A DNA stretch of 64,000 bases from CAVTBX01 sp963733135 (GTDB lineage Bacteria; Actinomycetota; Thermoleophilia; Gaiellales; Gaiellaceae): the NCBI GenBank assembly GCA_963733135.1, contig CAVTBX010000004.1, positions 62,001-126,000 of the forward strand. The letters run 5' to 3'. The notes under the pieces were generated by a model, which made no database searches, was not told where the DNA came from, and worked only from the letters and a program-made list of their open reading frames with translations. How positions within the stretch are numbered: the stretch's first letter is position 1; each line of letters starts with the position of its first letter. Made by a program: the position numbers and the translations under genes. This document shows, piece by piece, positions 6,754 to 14,097 of this stretch.

Positions 6754-8205
6754 TCAGAACCGCTCCGCGACGCCGGCCCGTTCGAGTGGGTGCTCGCGAT
6801 ACGGCCCCGGCACCTCGCCGCAGAGCCGCGGCGTCGGCATCACCTTGCCGGGGTTCGCGAGGCCAGCCGGATCGAAGGCGCAGCGCAGGCGTTGGAACGC
6901 GTCCAGATCGGCCTCCGAGAACATCTCGGGCATGTAGCGCTTCTTGTCGACGCCGACCCCGTGCTCGCCGGTGATCGAGCCGCCCGCGTCGACGCACGCC
7001 TTGACGATCAGCCCGGCGAGCTCCTCGGCCCGCGCGGCCTCGCCCGGCTCAGTCCCGTCGTAACAGACGAGTGGATGCAGGTTGCCGTCGCCCGCGTGGA
7101 AGACGTTCGCAACCAGCATCCCGTAGTCGTCCGCAAGCCCGTCGATGAGCGCAAGCACCTCGGCGAGCTTCGTCCGCGGGACGACGCTGTCCTGCACGTA
7201 GTAGTTCTTGGCCACCCGGCCCATTGCGCCGAAGGTCGCTTTACGCGCGCGCCAGAGCTGGGCACGCTCCTCGGCCGTGGACGCGACGCGGATCTCCATC
7301 GCGCCGGTCTCCGTGCAGATCGCCTCGACCTCGCCGAGGAGCTCGTCGCAGACGACGGCGGGCCCGTCCAGCTCGACGAGGAGCGCGGCGCCCGCATCGA
7401 GTCGGAAGCCCGCGTTGGTCGCGGCCTCGGCCGCGTGGATGGACGGCCTGTCCATCATCTCGATCGCGCCGGGGACGATGCCCGCGGCGACGATCCGCTC
7501 GACCGCCTCTCCCGCCTCAGGCGTCGACTCGTAGAACGCGACGAGCGTCCGGATCGACTCGGGAACCGGGACGACGCGCAGCGTGATCTTGGTCGCGACG
7601 CCGAGCGTGCCCTCCGAGCCTACGAACGCGCCGAGCAGGTCGTAGCCGGGCGGGTCGAGCTCCTTGCCGCCGAGCTCGACGACCTCTCCGTCGGGAAGGA
7701 CGACCTCGAGCCCGGTCACGTAGTTGGTCGTGAAGCCGTACTTGAAGCAGTGCGCGCCACCCGAGTTCTCGGCGACGTTGCCGCCGATCGAACAGACGAC
7801 CTGGCTCGAAGGGTCGGGAGGGTAGAAGTGCGTGGGCCCGACGGCCTTCGAGACGTCGAGGTTCGTGACGCCGGGCTCGACGGTCACGCGCTGGTTCGGC
7901 AGGTCGACCTCGAGGATCCGCCGCAGGCGTGAGAGGACGATGAGGACTCCCTCCGCGTGCGGAAGGGCTCCGCCCGACAGGCCGGTACCGGCGCCTCGGG
8001 CGACCCAGGGCACCTCGGCTTCCGCGCAGGTGCGAACGATTTCCTGCACCTGGTCGGTCGTCTCGGGCAACACCGCCGCGAGCGGTCGCGTGCGGTACAT
8101 GAGGAGCCCGTCCGACTCGTAGGTGCGGAGCTGGTGCGGGTGCGTGACGACGGCCTCGCGCCCGCAGGCGTGCTCTAGCCGGCTGAGGAGCGCCGCTGCG
8201 TCCAC
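6754..8205 (-). CDS. glcD: glycolate oxidase subunit GlcD (FAD-linked)
   Basis: The 483-aa catalytic flavoprotein of glycolate oxidase. N-terminal FAD_binding_4 domain: WVARGAGTGLSGGALPHAEG (FAD pyrophosphate site), VEPGVTNLDVSKAV, CSIGGNVAENSGGAHCFKYG and LLGAFVGSEGTLGVATKITL. C-terminal FAD-oxidase domain: NVFHAGDGNLHPLVCYD and the GSITGEHGVGVDKKRYMPEMF signature with the active-site His. It oxidises glycolate (possibly D-lactate) to the 2-oxo acid. It is the first gene of glcDEF-aceB, and the GTG start has a TACGCT hexamer 6 nt upstream. Confidence 0.95.
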   Translation of the reverse strand: MDAAALLSRLEHACGREAVVTHPHQLRTYESDGLLMYRTRPLAAVLPETTDQVQEIVRTCAEAEVPWVARGAGTGLSGGALPHAEGVLIVLSRLRRILEVDLPNQRVTVEPGVTNLDVSKAVGPTHFYPPDPSSQVVCSIGGNVAENSGGAHCFKYGFTTNYVTGLEVVLPDGEVVELGGKELDPPGYDLLGAFVGSEGTLGVATKITLRVVPVPESIRTLVAFYESTPEAGEAVERIVAAGIVPGAIEMMDRPSIHAAEAATNAGFRLDAGAALLVELDGPAVVCDELLGEVEAICTETGAMEIRVASTAEERAQLWRARKATFGAMGRVAKNYYVQDSVVPRTKLAEVLALIDGLADDYGMLVANVFHAGDGNLHPLVCYDGTEPGEAARAEELAGLIVKACVDAGGSITGEHGVGVDKKRYMPEMFSEADLDAFQRLRCAFDPAGLANPGKVMPTPRLCGEVPGPYREHPLERAGVAERF

Positions 8206-8211
8206 GCAGCA

Positions 8212-8217
8212 AGCGTA
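8212..8217 (-). promoter_or_regulatory. -10 hexamer TACGCT of the glcDEF-aceB operon
   Basis: On the minus strand TACGCT is followed by TGCTGC and the GTG of glcD, 6-nt spacing, so the operon transcript is predicted to be leaderless. The divergent gene at 8502 has the same arrangement. Confidence 0.55.
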
Positions 8218-8325
8218 CTGGGGCCATTAGGCGACGGTGAGCCGATGCGCGCCGCCAGATCGGAGCGGCGTCCGTGGCGACAGCGCGCGCCTTGAGCGCC
8301 TTGTGGACGCCGAAGGAGCGTCCTA

Positions 8326-8490
8326 AGAGGCTTGATGCGTATCAGGCGTGTCTGTGGGGATGGAGCAGACCAAGCAGCTCGGTTCGAGCGGCCGCAGCAC
8401 GTACCGGTGAGTACGTGCAAGGGCGATCGGGCCGAGCTGCGCCGTGTCTGGCCACCATCCGCGGGCGCGACTGATACGCATCAAGCCTCT
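8326..8490. repeat. 165-bp long-hairpin element E1
   Basis: The terminal arms 8326-8345 and 8471-8490 are a perfect 20-bp inverted repeat. Inside, GCAGCTCGG pairs with CCGAGCTGC, and GCACGTAC pairs with GTACGTGC around a CGGTGA loop, so almost the whole element can fold into one imperfect hairpin. It fills the divergent intergenic region between glcD and the beta-helix gene, and its right end abuts that gene's -10 hexamer. It has the same size and organisation as the element at 13402-13567. I see no ORF inside it. Confidence 0.8.
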
Positions 8491-8495
8491 AGACT
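8490..8495 (+). promoter_or_regulatory. -10 hexamer TAGACT of the beta-helix gene
   Basis: TAGACT, six nucleotides, then ATG at 8502. It overlaps the last base of hairpin element E1. Confidence 0.6.
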
Positions 8496-8501
8496 CGGGC
8501 G

Positions 8502-11057
8502 ATGTCCGGCCGACCTCTCCTGACGCTCGCCGCCGCCGCCCTCTCGCTCGCTCTTCCGAGCGCCGCCGCCGCGGACACGCTCTTCTTCGTCACCAACACG
8601 AACGACAGCGGCGCGGGCTCGCTCCGCCAGGCAATCACGGACGCCAACCTTGCGTCCGGCGCGGACGACATCGAGTTCCAGATCCCCGGGAGCGGGATCA
8701 AGGTGATCGAGCCGCTGACGCCGCTCCCAACCATCGCCGGACCGCTCGAGATCTACGGCTACACGCAGACGGGAGCGACACGGAACACGGCGCGTCGAGG
8801 AACGAACGCAAGGCTCAAGGTCGTGCTGAGCGGCGCGAACCTGACGACCGGATTCGACCCCGGGCTGACGATCTCGGCGCCGGACTCGCTCGTCGAGGGG
8901 CTCGTAGTGAACCGGTTCCGCGGCGCGCAGATCCAGCTGCAAGCCGGAGCGTCCTCGACCTGGATCCGCGGCGCCTTCCTCGGCGTCAACGCGGCGGGGA
9001 CCTCCGCAGCCTTCAATCCGGCCGGCACTGTCGGCGCCGGGATCGACCTCGCGAGCGGCGGCAACCTGATCGGCGGCACGGCACGCAGTCACCGGAACCT
9101 GATCTCGGGTAACGGCGGCAACGGCGTCCGGATCGGCCCTGGGAGCTCCACCACCGTCGTCCGGGGGAACCTGATCGGCACCGGCCGCGGCGGCAACGGC
9201 GGCATCGGCAACAGCCGGAGCGGCGTGGAGATCGTCGACTCGACCGGCAACACAATCGGCGGCCGCACGCGGGCGAGCCGGAACGTGCTCTCCGGGAACC
9301 GACTCGCGGGCGTCGAGCTCCAGAACGTCGGCACCACCGGCAACCGCGTCCTCGGCAACTACATCGGCGTCGGCACGAACGGACGAACTGCCGTGCCGAA
9401 CGACGACTACGGAGTGCTCCTGGTTGGAGGCGCCGCCAACGTGATCGGCAGCACGGCGATCCGCGGCCGAAACGTCATCTCGGGCAACGGCGGCAACGGG
9501 GTCTTCTTCGGGGGCACGTCGAACGCGCTGCGCGGCAACTTCATCGGTCTCGACAGCACGGGGACCCGGGACGTCGGCAACGCCGACGAGGGCGTGTATG
9601 CGATCGGGAACGACCTGCTGATCGGCGGGCCCACTGCGGGTCACCGGAACGTCATCTCCGGAAACGGCGCCGACGGAGTCAGGCTGTTCTCGACCGGCGG
9701 GCCCGAGGGGATCTCCGTGCAGGGGAACTACATCGGCACGAACGCGGCCGGCACACGCGCCCGTGCGAACGACGGCGACGGTGTTCAGCCCGAGCAAGGG
9801 TCGAACCTGAGGATCGGCGGCGCCGTCTCCGCCCCGGGCCGCGCACCGGGCAATGTGATCTCGGGGAACCGGGAGAACGGCATTCGCGTGCCGACGGCGG
9901 CGGCGGCGACCGATATCGACGGGAATCTCGTCGGCACGAACGCGCGGGGCACGGCCGCCGTCGCGAACCGGCGAAACGGCCTCGCGATCTTCGCGGGCAC
10001 GAACTCGACGTTGACGGGCGTGAACGGGCCGAACGTGTTGTCCGGCAACCGGCGGGCCGGCGTGCTCATCACCGGGACGACCAACAACGCCATCCTCTAC
10101 AACAGCCGGATCGGCACGAACCGCGCCGGGACGGAGGCCGTGCCGAACGGCGTCGGGGTCGAGGTGCGCGGCTCGGGGTCTCACTCCATCGGAGACACCG
10201 GGAACGGCAACGTAATCTCCGGCAACCACCGCGCCGGGCTTTGGATCCACGGTCAGACGAGCGCGATCGTGATCCTCGCCAACCTGGTCGGGCTTGGCGC
10301 CGATGGCCGGACTGCCGTGCCAAACCGGCGCGGGATCGTCGTGGCCGGCGAAGCGTCCCCGAACTACATCGGGTTCACGGGCGAGCCGGGCAACACCGTC
10401 GCGGGGAACCGCCGAGCCGGGATCGTGCTCGAGAGCGGCCCGGGTGGGACGCGCCCCGACGGGACGGTGATCTTCCGGAACCGGATCGGCATCACGGCCG
10501 GCGACCGGCCACGGCCCAACGGGGGACACGGGATCCTGATCGACGGGGCCATCGGGTCGAGAATCGGTGACACTGGCTCGGGCAACAGAATCGCCCACAA
10601 CCGTGGCGCAGGCGTGCTCGTCGCGGCGGGAACCGGCAACTCGGTCGTCGGCAACTCGATCTACGGGAACCGCGGCCTGGGCATCGACCTCGCCCCGGCG
10701 GGCACGACGCCCAACGACCCCGACGACCCGGACGGCGGAGCCAACCGTCGCCAGAACCATCCGGTCATCAGGTCGGTGTCCTTCGCAGGTGGCGTGACGA
10801 CGATCGACGGCCGTCTGAACAGCGTGCCGTCCTCGACCTTCGTGCTCGAGTTCTTCAAGACTCGGGCGGCGACAGCACGGGCCGCCGAGGCTCGCACGTC
10901 CCTCGGCTCGATGCTCGCAGTGACGAATACGGACGGCGACGCGAACTTCAGCTTCGAGGCGATGGGGCGCGTATCGGGCGTGTGGCTCCGCGCGACCGCG
11001 ACACGCACGTTGACCCTCGACACGAGCGAGCTCGGGCCCGCGAAGCGCGCCCCCTAG
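8502..11057 (+). CDS. secreted right-handed parallel beta-helix repeat protein
   Basis: An 851-aa exported protein. A signal peptide (LLTLAAAALSLALPSAAAA) is followed at once by the module FVTNTNDSGAGSLRQAITDAN, which opens many bacterial surface beta-helix proteins. The rest is about 14 coils of 25-45 residues built on variants of NVISGNGGNGV, GNYIGTNAAGT and AVPNRRNG, the asparagine-ladder pattern of a parallel beta-helix. The C-terminus (DGRLNSVPSSTFVLEFFKT...) is a small beta-domain. I see no sortase motif or membrane anchor. It could be a carbohydrate-binding or adhesive surface protein; pectate-lyase-type catalytic residues cannot be assigned. Confidence 0.88.
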   Translation: MSGRPLLTLAAAALSLALPSAAAADTLFFVTNTNDSGAGSLRQAITDANLASGADDIEFQIPGSGIKVIEPLTPLPTIAGPLEIYGYTQTGATRNTARRGTNARLKVVLSGANLTTGFDPGLTISAPDSLVEGLVVNRFRGAQIQLQAGASSTWIRGAFLGVNAAGTSAAFNPAGTVGAGIDLASGGNLIGGTARSHRNLISGNGGNGVRIGPGSSTTVVRGNLIGTGRGGNGGIGNSRSGVEIVDSTGNTIGGRTRASRNVLSGNRLAGVELQNVGTTGNRVLGNYIGVGTNGRTAVPNDDYGVLLVGGAANVIGSTAIRGRNVISGNGGNGVFFGGTSNALRGNFIGLDSTGTRDVGNADEGVYAIGNDLLIGGPTAGHRNVISGNGADGVRLFSTGGPEGISVQGNYIGTNAAGTRARANDGDGVQPEQGSNLRIGGAVSAPGRAPGNVISGNRENGIRVPTAAAATDIDGNLVGTNARGTAAVANRRNGLAIFAGTNSTLTGVNGPNVLSGNRRAGVLITGTTNNAILYNSRIGTNRAGTEAVPNGVGVEVRGSGSHSIGDTGNGNVISGNHRAGLWIHGQTSAIVILANLVGLGADGRTAVPNRRGIVVAGEASPNYIGFTGEPGNTVAGNRRAGIVLESGPGGTRPDGTVIFRNRIGITAGDRPRPNGGHGILIDGAIGSRIGDTGSGNRIAHNRGAGVLVAAGTGNSVVGNSIYGNRGLGIDLAPAGTTPNDPDDPDGGANRRQNHPVIRSVSFAGGVTTIDGRLNSVPSSTFVLEFFKTRAATARAAEARTSLGSMLAVTNTDGDANFSFEAMGRVSGVWLRATATRTLTLDTSELGPAKRAP

Positions 11058-11233
11058 GGGTTTGGTGGGAAGGGTCTTCGGTGCCTGGTTGTACGCTTGC
11101 GCGTCCACTCTCCACGCAAGGACGTAGGGAGCGTTAGTACCGTGGAATCTGGACGCGGATGCGTGCGACTGAGGACACAGCCTGGGGGCGAGTAGGCCGG
11201 CCCGGCGGCTCAACGGCCGTTCCGCCAGACCTC
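11058..11233. other. intergenic stretch between convergent genes
   Basis: Separates the convergent ends of the beta-helix and HAAS genes. CTTGCG (about 11095) can pair with CGCAAG downstream as a weak stem without a T-tract. I see no other supported feature here. Confidence 0.3.
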
Positions 11234-11869
11234 CTAGAGCGGCGCGAGACGGGCGGCTCGGTCCTGACGTGCCCGGCGAAGGAGGTACGCCCCGGTCATA
11301 AAGAGCGCGACGACCAGCGCAGCAGTCGGCACCATCCAGAGCGCGTGCTCGGTCGTCGTGACCGGGCTCGTGCATACGGGCTCAGCGGCCGGCGGAACCC
11401 GCTCGATGCAGGTCTGGTAGCCCTTGAAGAGTCCCGCCGACGCTGCCATGACGACAATGCCGACCGGCAGCAGCAGGCCTCCGGGAATGACGAGCGTGCC
11501 GAGCAGCTTCTCCCTCCTGCTCCAGACCTCCGATGCCCAGAGGAGCACGAGGCCGACAATCCAGCCCACGAAGGGAATGACGATGCCCCCCACCAGCAGG
11601 AGGACGACCGTGAGGAGCTCCCTCGCGCCGATGCGCGCCCTGGCCTCGACACGATCGCTCGCCGCGGCGGCGATGTCGGCCGGTTCGCCGAGACGCTCGA
11701 GCACCGTCCGGACACCCGTCTCGTCGTCCGGCCGGAGCTCCGCCCGTGCCTCTGCGATATGTCCGCGAATCTCGTCGAGAAGCTCCTCCCGCCGTTCGTC
11801 GGGAAGGCCGGCGAGCTCCGCCTCGAGCCTGCCGAGGTACTCCTCGACCGCGCGATCTGCGTTGGTCAT
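11234..11869 (-). CDS. HAAS/DUF1700-type membrane protein, PadR partner
   Basis: A 211-aa protein. The N-terminal about 75 residues form the three-helix HAAS domain (RAVEEYLGRLEAELAGLPDERREELLDEIRGHIAEA split over two helices, then VLERLGEPADIAAAA). Four hydrophobic segments follow (about residues 85-110, 115-125, 130-150, 175-195). Such proteins are typically co-encoded with a PadR repressor and thought to be membrane sensors or regulators. The ATG at 11869 overlaps the PadR stop in ATGA, so the two are translationally coupled. The ligand or partner is unknown. Confidence 0.82.
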   Translation of the reverse strand: MTNADRAVEEYLGRLEAELAGLPDERREELLDEIRGHIAEARAELRPDDETGVRTVLERLGEPADIAAAASDRVEARARIGARELLTVVLLLVGGIVIPFVGWIVGLVLLWASEVWSRREKLLGTLVIPGGLLLPVGIVVMAASAGLFKGYQTCIERVPPAAEPVCTSPVTTTEHALWMVPTAALVVALFMTGAYLLRRARQDRAARLAPL

Positions 11870-12219
11870 AGCCTTTCTCCTTCCACGACCTGATCGACCG
11901 CGTCGCGAAAGCGACGCCACTCGGGGACGAAGCTGTCGAGCGCGGCGCGACCCACGCCGGTGAGGTGGTAGTAGCGCCGCGGCGGTCCGCTGGTCGACTC
12001 GCGCCAGGTCGTCTCGACGAGCCCGTCACGGCGCAGGCGCCCGAGAAGCGGGTACACGGTTCCTTCGCTCGTGACCATGCCGTCGACCTCACCGAGAGTC
12101 CGGACGAGCTCGAAGCCGTATCTCTCGCGCTCGGCCAGGAGCGCAAGGACGCAGTACTCGAGCGTGCCGCGCCGCATTTGCGTGATCAGCCCGTTCTTAC
12201 GAGCTTCGTCCACTACCAT
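11866..12219 (-). CDS. PadR family transcriptional regulator
   Basis: A 117-aa winged-helix regulator: QMRRGTLEYCVLALLAERERYGFEL (split across helices 1-2), then GTVYPLLGRLRRDGLVET (recognition helix and wing) and RRYYHLTGVGRAAL, all typical of PadR, with a short C-terminal dimerisation helix. Start choice is between ATG 12219 (MVVDEARKNG) and ATG 12228. ATG 12219 is preferred because a TACCAT hexamer ends 7 nt upstream. A perfect palindrome covers this promoter and start, so autorepression is likely. Confidence 0.85.
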   Translation of the reverse strand: MVVDEARKNGLITQMRRGTLEYCVLALLAERERYGFELVRTLGEVDGMVTSEGTVYPLLGRLRRDGLVETTWRESTSGPPRRYYHLTGVGRAALDSFVPEWRRFRDAVDQVVEGERL

Positions 12220-12232
12220 GCCGCGCATGGTA
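12214..12232. promoter_or_regulatory. 19-bp perfect palindrome, likely PadR autoregulatory operator
   Basis: TACCATGC-CGC-GCATGGTA is a perfect 8+3+8 palindrome covering the TACCAT -10 hexamer and both candidate start codons of the padR gene. A repressor bound here would block transcription initiation directly. PadR proteins commonly bind palindromes at their own promoter. Confidence 0.65.
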
Positions 12233-12259
12233 CTTGGCGACACCCTCTAAGGCAAGACT

Positions 12260-12796
12260 CTATTCGGTCGTGAGCGTCAGGAGCTTCGTGACGGTGTTCC
12301 AGTTCCTCGCGGTCGCGACGACGCCGAGCTGCTTCTTCGTAAGGAGCAGCGCCAGCTTCGAGCGGCCGATCCCGTCCGGATGCCAGGCATAGATCTCGCG
12401 GTCGTGCACCGCCAGTCGCTCGGGTGCCACGGCGCCGCCCTCGAGCTCGCGAACGACCGCCGCCTTCGGCTTCCCGGACAGAAACGTGACCTGGTAGCGA
12501 GACGGATTGTCCACCACGGAGCCGAAGGGATCGAGGTCGACGATCTTCGCGAGCTCGGCGTGCGTGCGGACGAGGACCGGCACCTCGACACCGGCCCACT
12601 CCGAGACGAGCGCGGCCAGGTCGCGCTCGAGCCTCCGCGGCGGCACCGAGCTCGCCAGGACGACATTCCCGCTCGCCAGGTAGGTAGCGACCTCCTCGTA
12701 GCCGTGCGATTCGAGCTGCTTGCGGAGCTCGGGCATCGACACGCGCCTCTTGCCGGCGAGGTTGACGCCTTGGAGGAGCGCGGCGACGCGTGTCAC
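12260..12796 (-). CDS. DUF1697 family protein
   Basis: A 178-aa member of the DUF1697 family: VTRVAALLQGVNLAGKRRVS, MPELRKQLESHGYEEVATYL and ASGNVVLAS at the N-terminus, GVEVPVLVRTHAEL in the middle, and ARNWNTVTKLLTL at the C-terminus are family landmarks. No biochemical function is established for the family that I can name. The GTG start at 12796 overlaps the stop of the YdeI-like gene in GTGA, so the two form a small operon. Confidence 0.85.
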   Translation of the reverse strand: MTRVAALLQGVNLAGKRRVSMPELRKQLESHGYEEVATYLASGNVVLASSVPPRRLERDLAALVSEWAGVEVPVLVRTHAELAKIVDLDPFGSVVDNPSRYQVTFLSGKPKAAVVRELEGGAVAPERLAVHDREIYAWHPDGIGRSKLALLLTKKQLGVVATARNWNTVTKLLTLTTE

Positions 12797-13374
12797 GGGT
12801 GCAACGTCTCGCCTCGCTCCAGCATCGCGACGAACTTGGCGATCCGCCGGGCGCGCGTCTCGGGCTTCTTCGCGTCCTGGATCCCGTACAGGATCGCGTA
12901 GCGGTTCGAGCCGTTCAGCGCGGCGAACGCCTCTCCGGCGCGCGGGTTCCGGTCGAGCTCGGCCTGGAGGTCGTCCGGCACGGTCGCCGCGGAGGGCGAG
13001 TCGTAGGCGGCGTCCCAGCGGCCATCCGCCTTCGCGCGCTCGACCTCCCGGAGGCCGGCCGGCTTCATCTCGCCCGCCGCGATCATGGCCTCGGCCGAGG
13101 CCCGGTTGATCTTCGACCACTTGCTCCGCTTCCGGCGAGGCGTGAACCGCTGGAGGTAGTACTGCTCGTCGAGTCCCTTCGACTGGCCGTCGATCCAGCC
13201 ATAGGCGAGCGCAACGTGGAGAGCTTCCGCGTACGTGACGGTCGGGATTCCCGTGGCTTTCTTGGCGAACTTGATCCAGACGCCGTCCTGGCGTTCATGG
13301 TTCTTTTCGAGCCAGCGCTCCCACTTCGCCTGGGAAGCGAACGGCTCGCTGGGAAGGTCCGTGCCCGCGGCCAC
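12793..13374 (-). CDS. YdeI/OmpD-associated family protein
   Basis: A 193-aa protein of the YdeI (bacteriocin-protection, OmpD-associated) family. Signatures: WERWLEKNHERQDGVWIKFAKK, VALAYGWIDGQSKGLDEQYY, LQRFTPRRKRSKWSKINRA and the C-terminal SNRYAILYGIQDAKKPETRARRI block. A cytoplasmic protein of unclear role. It starts at GTG 13374 with TAGACT 6 nt upstream and is followed by the overlapping DUF1697 gene. Confidence 0.85.
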   Translation of the reverse strand: MAAGTDLPSEPFASQAKWERWLEKNHERQDGVWIKFAKKATGIPTVTYAEALHVALAYGWIDGQSKGLDEQYYLQRFTPRRKRSKWSKINRASAEAMIAAGEMKPAGLREVERAKADGRWDAAYDSPSAATVPDDLQAELDRNPRAGEAFAALNGSNRYAILYGIQDAKKPETRARRIAKFVAMLERGETLHP

Positions 13375-13380
13375 GGGCCG

Positions 13381-13386
13381 AGTCTA
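13381..13386 (-). promoter_or_regulatory. -10 hexamer TAGACT of the ydeI-like operon
   Basis: On the minus strand TAGACT-CGGCCC-GTG: 6-nt spacing to the start codon, predicted leaderless. Confidence 0.6.
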
Positions 13387-13401
13387 CGCAGGGGCGCCGC
13401 G

Positions 13402-13567
13402 CTAGACGCTTGATTTCTAATGGGGTTACCTCGGGGAGGGCATGCGCCAAGCAGGGCCGACTCGACCGGTGGCAAGGCTGGTGAGCCTTGGTGCCGGTCG
13501 AGTTGGCTCTGCTGCGCCGCGCGCAGGCCCCCAGCCGGGGGTGCCACATTAGGAGTCAACTGTCTAG
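13402..13567. repeat. 166-bp long-hairpin element E2
   Basis: The terminal 21-bp arms 13402-13422 and 13547-13567 match at 17 positions and both end in CTAG. Inner arms (about 13444-13470 and 13493-13517) pair almost fully, and CAAGGCT pairs with AGCCTTG at the tip. Size, nested layout and location (between divergent leaderless genes) mirror element E1. The right end overlaps the -10 hexamer of the GNAT gene. Confidence 0.8.
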
Positions 13568-13570
13568 AGT
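13565..13570 (+). promoter_or_regulatory. -10 hexamer TAGAGT of the GNAT gene
   Basis: TAGAGT is followed after 8 nt by the GTG start at 13579, and it overlaps the end of hairpin element E2. Confidence 0.5.
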
Positions 13571-13578
13571 CGGCGCGC

Positions 13579-14097
13579 GTGAGCTCGACCGACGTCGTCC
13601 GCGTGGAACCCCTCTCGGTGGCCCACGCCGACGGTCTCGACGCCCTCGCCCAGGATCCCGACGTGCAGCGGAACACCTACGTCCCGTCGCCGCCGCCGGC
13701 CGGGTTCGGACGAACCTGGGCCAAGCGTTACGAGGAGGGACGCGTCGAGGGCTCGCGTGAGGGATTCGCGCTCCTGGATCCCGACGACGGGACGTTCCTC
13801 GGAATGGCTGTTGCCGTCCACCTGGACGACGAGGCGGGCCAGGCCGAGCTCGGGTACATCGTCGCCCGCGAGGCGCGTGGCCGCGGCGTGGCCAGCGCGG
13901 CACTCCGGCTGCTGACGGAATGGGGCTTCGAGCGCGGCCTCGAGCGCCTCGAGCTCCGCATCAACGCGGACAACGAGGCGTCGATGCGAGTCGCCGAGCG
14001 CTGCGGGTACGTGCGGGAGGGCACGTTGCGATCCCTCCATTTCAAGGCGGGCACGCGGACGGACGTTGTCGTCTACTCGCGGCTGCGAACGGACTAG
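13579..14097 (+). CDS. GNAT family N-acetyltransferase (RimJ/RimL type)
   Basis: A 172-aa acetyl-CoA-dependent acetyltransferase. VRVEPLSVAHADGLDALAQD opens the fold. Motif A for CoA binding is AELGYIVAREARGRGVASAALR (R-x-x-G-x-G/A), followed by RLELRINADNEASMRVAERCGYVREG, which is typical of the RimJ/RimL subgroup. The GTG at 13579 is chosen over upstream in-frame codons because they lie in the hairpin element and the hexamer fits leaderless spacing. The stop overlaps that of the convergent DapB-like gene. Substrate unknown. Confidence 0.85.
   Translation: MSSTDVVRVEPLSVAHADGLDALAQDPDVQRNTYVPSPPPAGFGRTWAKRYEEGRVEGSREGFALLDPDDGTFLGMAVAVHLDDEAGQAELGYIVAREARGRGVASAALRLLTEWGFERGLERLELRINADNEASMRVAERCGYVREGTLRSLHFKAGTRTDVVVYSRLRTD

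Noticed and set aside
8326..8490. Long hairpin E1 as an integron attC site or tRNA-like gene
   Set aside because: No RYYYAAC/GTTRRRY core sites, no integrase, and no cloverleaf with TpsiC or anticodon features.
8481..11375. A 964-codon open frame antisense to the beta-helix gene
   Set aside because: Its product is an Arg/Pro/Asp-rich string without domain features, and the repeats of the plus-strand protein show through in it. Long antisense frames are expected at this GC content; the plus strand has a signal peptide, beta-helix repeats and a promoter.
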